NCBI GenBank assembly: GCA_019752015.1 | Contig: JAIEMQ010000025.1 | Coordinates: 1-64,000, forward strand | DNA length: 64,000 nucleotides | Reading direction: 5' to 3' | Source of the DNA: Cyanobacteriota bacterium | GTDB lineage: Bacteria; Acidobacteriota; Vicinamibacteria; Vicinamibacterales; UBA2999 | Shown here: positions 62,319 through 64,000 of the stretch, in pieces | Layout of the letters: the number at the start of each line of letters is the position of its first letter | Position numbering within the stretch: position 1 is the first letter of the stretch | The notes under the pieces: generated by a model | Told to the model about the DNA's origin: nothing | The model's database searches: none | What the model saw: the letters and a program-made list of their open reading frames with translations, nothing else | Translations under genes and position numbers: made by a program

Positions 62319-63530
62319 CTATCGGTAAACTTCGGCGAGGATTTCAGCTTCCGTAAGCACCGTCGTCGAGCTCTTCGCTTTCGCGAACACGCGATCGACC
62401 ACCGGATCGCTGCACGGGATGCCGTGCCGCTCCAGCCAGAACACGACGTTCGACTTCCCTGACATCGGGCCGACTTCGATTTCCTGCTCGCGGCCCACGA
62501 GGCTCGCGGGAATCGCGGAATAGACCGCGTCCATCAAATCGCGATCGCCCTTCTTCCATGCCTTGACGACGGCGGCGGCGTGGACGCCGGTCGCGGTGCG
62601 GAACGCATCCCTGCCGACGACCGGGTAGTTGTCGGGGATCGGCACCTCGGTCGCGCGCGACACCGCTTCGACGTACTCCATCAGCGGCGCCAGGTCGCGA
62701 TCGATGAAGCCCATCACCACGAGGTTGACCAGCAGCAGATCCATGGGTGTGTTGCCAACACGCTCGCCGATGCCGAGCGCGGCGGCGTGAATGCGTGTCG
62801 CGCCGGCTTCGAGCGCGGCAATGCTGTTGATGATCGCCAGATCGCGATCGCGATGGCCGTGCCAGTCGACGTGAATCGCGGCGCCGGATTCCTTGATGAC
62901 GTGCATCGCGAAGCGGACCACCGCGGCGGCACCCCACGGCGTCGCATGACCGACGGTGTCGGCGAGACAGATGCGATGCGCGCCGGCGCGGATCGCCACT
63001 TCGTAGAGCCTGCGCAGCGTCGCCGGATCGGATCGCGTCGTGTCCTCGGTGACGTACATCACCTGGAGGCCTTCCTTGACCGCGAACTTGATCGCGTCCT
63101 CGGTGGTCGTCAGCAGGAAATCGAGGCTCCACCCTTCGGTGTACTGGCGGATCGGCGACGAGCCGATGAACATGCCGACTTCGAGCGGCAGGCCGGTGCG
63201 CTGGCTGATCTCGACGATCGGAATGATGTCCGACTGGGTGGTCCTGGCCGCGCAATTCGCCCGCACCGTGAGCTTGCTCTCGACGATCTCGCGCGCCAGC
63301 CGCTCGACGTCGCCGACCACGTGCGGGCCGGCGCCGGGCAGGCCGATGTCGGCGGTATCGATGCCGAGCTGATCGATCAGGTGCAGGATTTCGATCTTCT
63401 GCTCGATGGTCGGCGTCCGCACCGACGGCGACTGCAACCCGTCGCGCAGCGTTTCATCGTCCAGCATCACGCGCGGCGGTTTGGCCGGCGCGCCGATCTT
63501 GTTCCAGTCGTAAATCAGAGATTCAAGCAT
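62319..63530 (-). CDS. LeuA/HMGL-family acyltransferase-lyase (isopropylmalate/homocitrate synthase-like)
   Basis: A 403-residue TIM-barrel enzyme of the HMGL-like superfamily: LDDETLRDGLQSPSV (metal-binding Asp near residue 24), LGIDTADIGLPGAG, VTEDTTRSDPATL, LADTVGHATPWG, HVDWHGHRDRDLAIIN and ALGIGERVGNTPMDLLLVNL. The end (GVHAAAVVKAWKKGD, GPMSGKSNVVFWL) matches 2-isopropylmalate/homocitrate synthases, but the regulatory LeuA domain is absent. The exact 2-oxo acid is unclear. ATG at 63530 overlaps the end of the upstream membrane-protein gene by 8 bases. Confidence 0.85.
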   Translation of the reverse strand: MLESLIYDWNKIGAPAKPPRVMLDDETLRDGLQSPSVRTPTIEQKIEILHLIDQLGIDTADIGLPGAGPHVVGDVERLAREIVESKLTVRANCAARTTQSDIIPIVEISQRTGLPLEVGMFIGSSPIRQYTEGWSLDFLLTTTEDAIKFAVKEGLQVMYVTEDTTRSDPATLRRLYEVAIRAGAHRICLADTVGHATPWGAAAVVRFAMHVIKESGAAIHVDWHGHRDRDLAIINSIAALEAGATRIHAAALGIGERVGNTPMDLLLVNLVVMGFIDRDLAPLMEYVEAVSRATEVPIPDNYPVVGRDAFRTATGVHAAAVVKAWKKGDRDLMDAVYSAIPASLVGREQEIEVGPMSGKSNVVFWLERHGIPCSDPVVDRVFAKAKSSTTVLTEAEILAEVYR

Positions 63531-63834
63531 CGAGTCCCGTGCGCCTCGCCGCGACGGCCGTGAGCACCACGCCCAGCGAGGCAATCGACACCAGCCAGAC
63601 GCTGCCGTCGATCGCGGCCTGCCGGACCATCGGCCGGAAGGCGTCGTTGATGGTCAGGGTCGGCTGGCCCTGTTGATGGCGGACGATCTGCGAGCGCACG
63701 AACGCGTGGTTCGCCGCGCGCGCCTGCCAGTCGAATCGCACATTGAATACGACGATGGCCAGGAGGAACCACACGGCCATCGCCACAGTTTTTCTGGGCC
63801 AGCCGGCTTCGCCGGCGGCGGCGAATGGCGTCAT
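63523..63834 (-). CDS. Small membrane protein
   Basis: A 103-residue protein with two hydrophobic helices (TVAMAVWFLLAIVVFNVRF and GSVWLVSIASLGVVLTAVAA) enclosing a periplasmic-looking segment. No family recognised. It overlaps the LeuA-like start and begins in the TGATG that ends the phosphatase gene, so three genes are coupled. Confidence 0.65.
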   Translation of the reverse strand: MTPFAAAGEAGWPRKTVAMAVWFLLAIVVFNVRFDWQARAANHAFVRSQIVRHQQGQPTLTINDAFRPMVRQAAIDGSVWLVSIASLGVVLTAVAARRTGLDA

Positions 63835-64000
63835 CAGGACTTTGGTCCGGTGTATTTCACGACCAGCGCCGTGATGTCGTCGTACTGCTCGGCGCCGAAT
63901 GCGAATTCCTTGACGGCGTTGATGATCTGCTCGAGCAGGATCTTGGCGCTGCCGCGGCTGTAGCGCTCCATGATCTGCACCAGCCTGGCCTCGCCGAATT
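63834..64000 (-). CDS. C-terminal end of a SpoIIE/PP2C-type serine phosphatase (partial)
   Basis: The last 54 codons of a gene entering from the right edge. FGEARLVQIMERYSRGSAKI followed by EFAFGAEQYDDITALVVKYT matches the end of SpoIIE-type PP2C phosphatases, where the D-D-I-T motif holds a metal-binding Asp. Upstream domains lie outside the window. Its stop overlaps the next start (TGATG). Confidence 0.8.
   Translation of the reverse strand, partial: FGEARLVQIMERYSRGSAKILLEQIINAVKEFAFGAEQYDDITALVVKYTGPKS

Overview
The window looks like a chromosomal segment of a GC-rich Gram-negative bacterium. By gene content it is most likely an Acidobacteriota member, probably Vicinamibacteria-like. This is inferred from the duplicated FtsX/MacB-type permease, large carboxypeptidase-regulatory-domain TonB-dependent receptors, many secreted enzymes, and abundant short palindromic and tandem repeats next to or inside genes. 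I found no rRNA, tRNA or CRISPR array.

Layout. 0-15.7 kb: secreted and metabolic genes. These are a DUF4159 protein, GreB, an amidohydrolase, a flavin dehydrogenase with its TAT-exported partner, an ADOP-type permease, an amidase, an MFS exporter, a porin/cupredoxin/di-haem oxidase operon with a strong promoter and palindromic operator, and a DsbD-N-like protein. 15.7-31.4 kb: signalling and ion homeostasis. It holds a PhoB/PhoR-type pair, a four-helix-bundle gene in a repeat-bounded cassette, Kup, and a complete Kdp system. The sensor KdpD is split into two genes, one on each side of a kdpF-A-C-B operon that also carries a porin and a 27-residue micro-ORF. Pit phosphate transport with its DUF47 partner follows. 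31.5-41.6 kb: a TonB receptor behind a Pho-box-like repeat, Cu/Zn SOD, an arsenic cluster (FAD monooxygenase, MFS, ArsR, ArsC), a VanZ-like protein and a DASS transporter. 41.7-52 kb: a second TonB receptor, PHP esterase, glycosyltransferase, orphan response regulator, lipid kinase, SixA, CHAD protein and exopolyphosphatase.

52.06-55.5 kb is a lower-GC island, apparently acquired. It carries a HipA-type kinase gene followed by a separate HipA N-subdomain (HipS-like) gene, then a DUF4145 gene cut by an IS256-like element with an exact 8-bp target duplication. The DUF4145 gene and the transposase are both frameshifted. 55.6-60 kb is a canonical pstSCAB-phoU operon behind an 11-bp direct-repeat Pho box. 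Citrate synthase, a glutaminyl-cyclase-like M28 enzyme, a LeuA-family enzyme and the end of a SpoIIE/PP2C-type phosphatase close the window.

The genes fit two linked themes. Potassium (Kup, Kdp, split KdpD/KdpE, porin) and phosphate (PhoBR, Pit, Pst-PhoU, Ppx, CHAD and perhaps a TonB receptor) each show 11-bp-phased operator repeats, as expected for OmpR/PhoB-family regulators. A third theme is repeat elements that have colonised gene ends, signal peptides and start codons.
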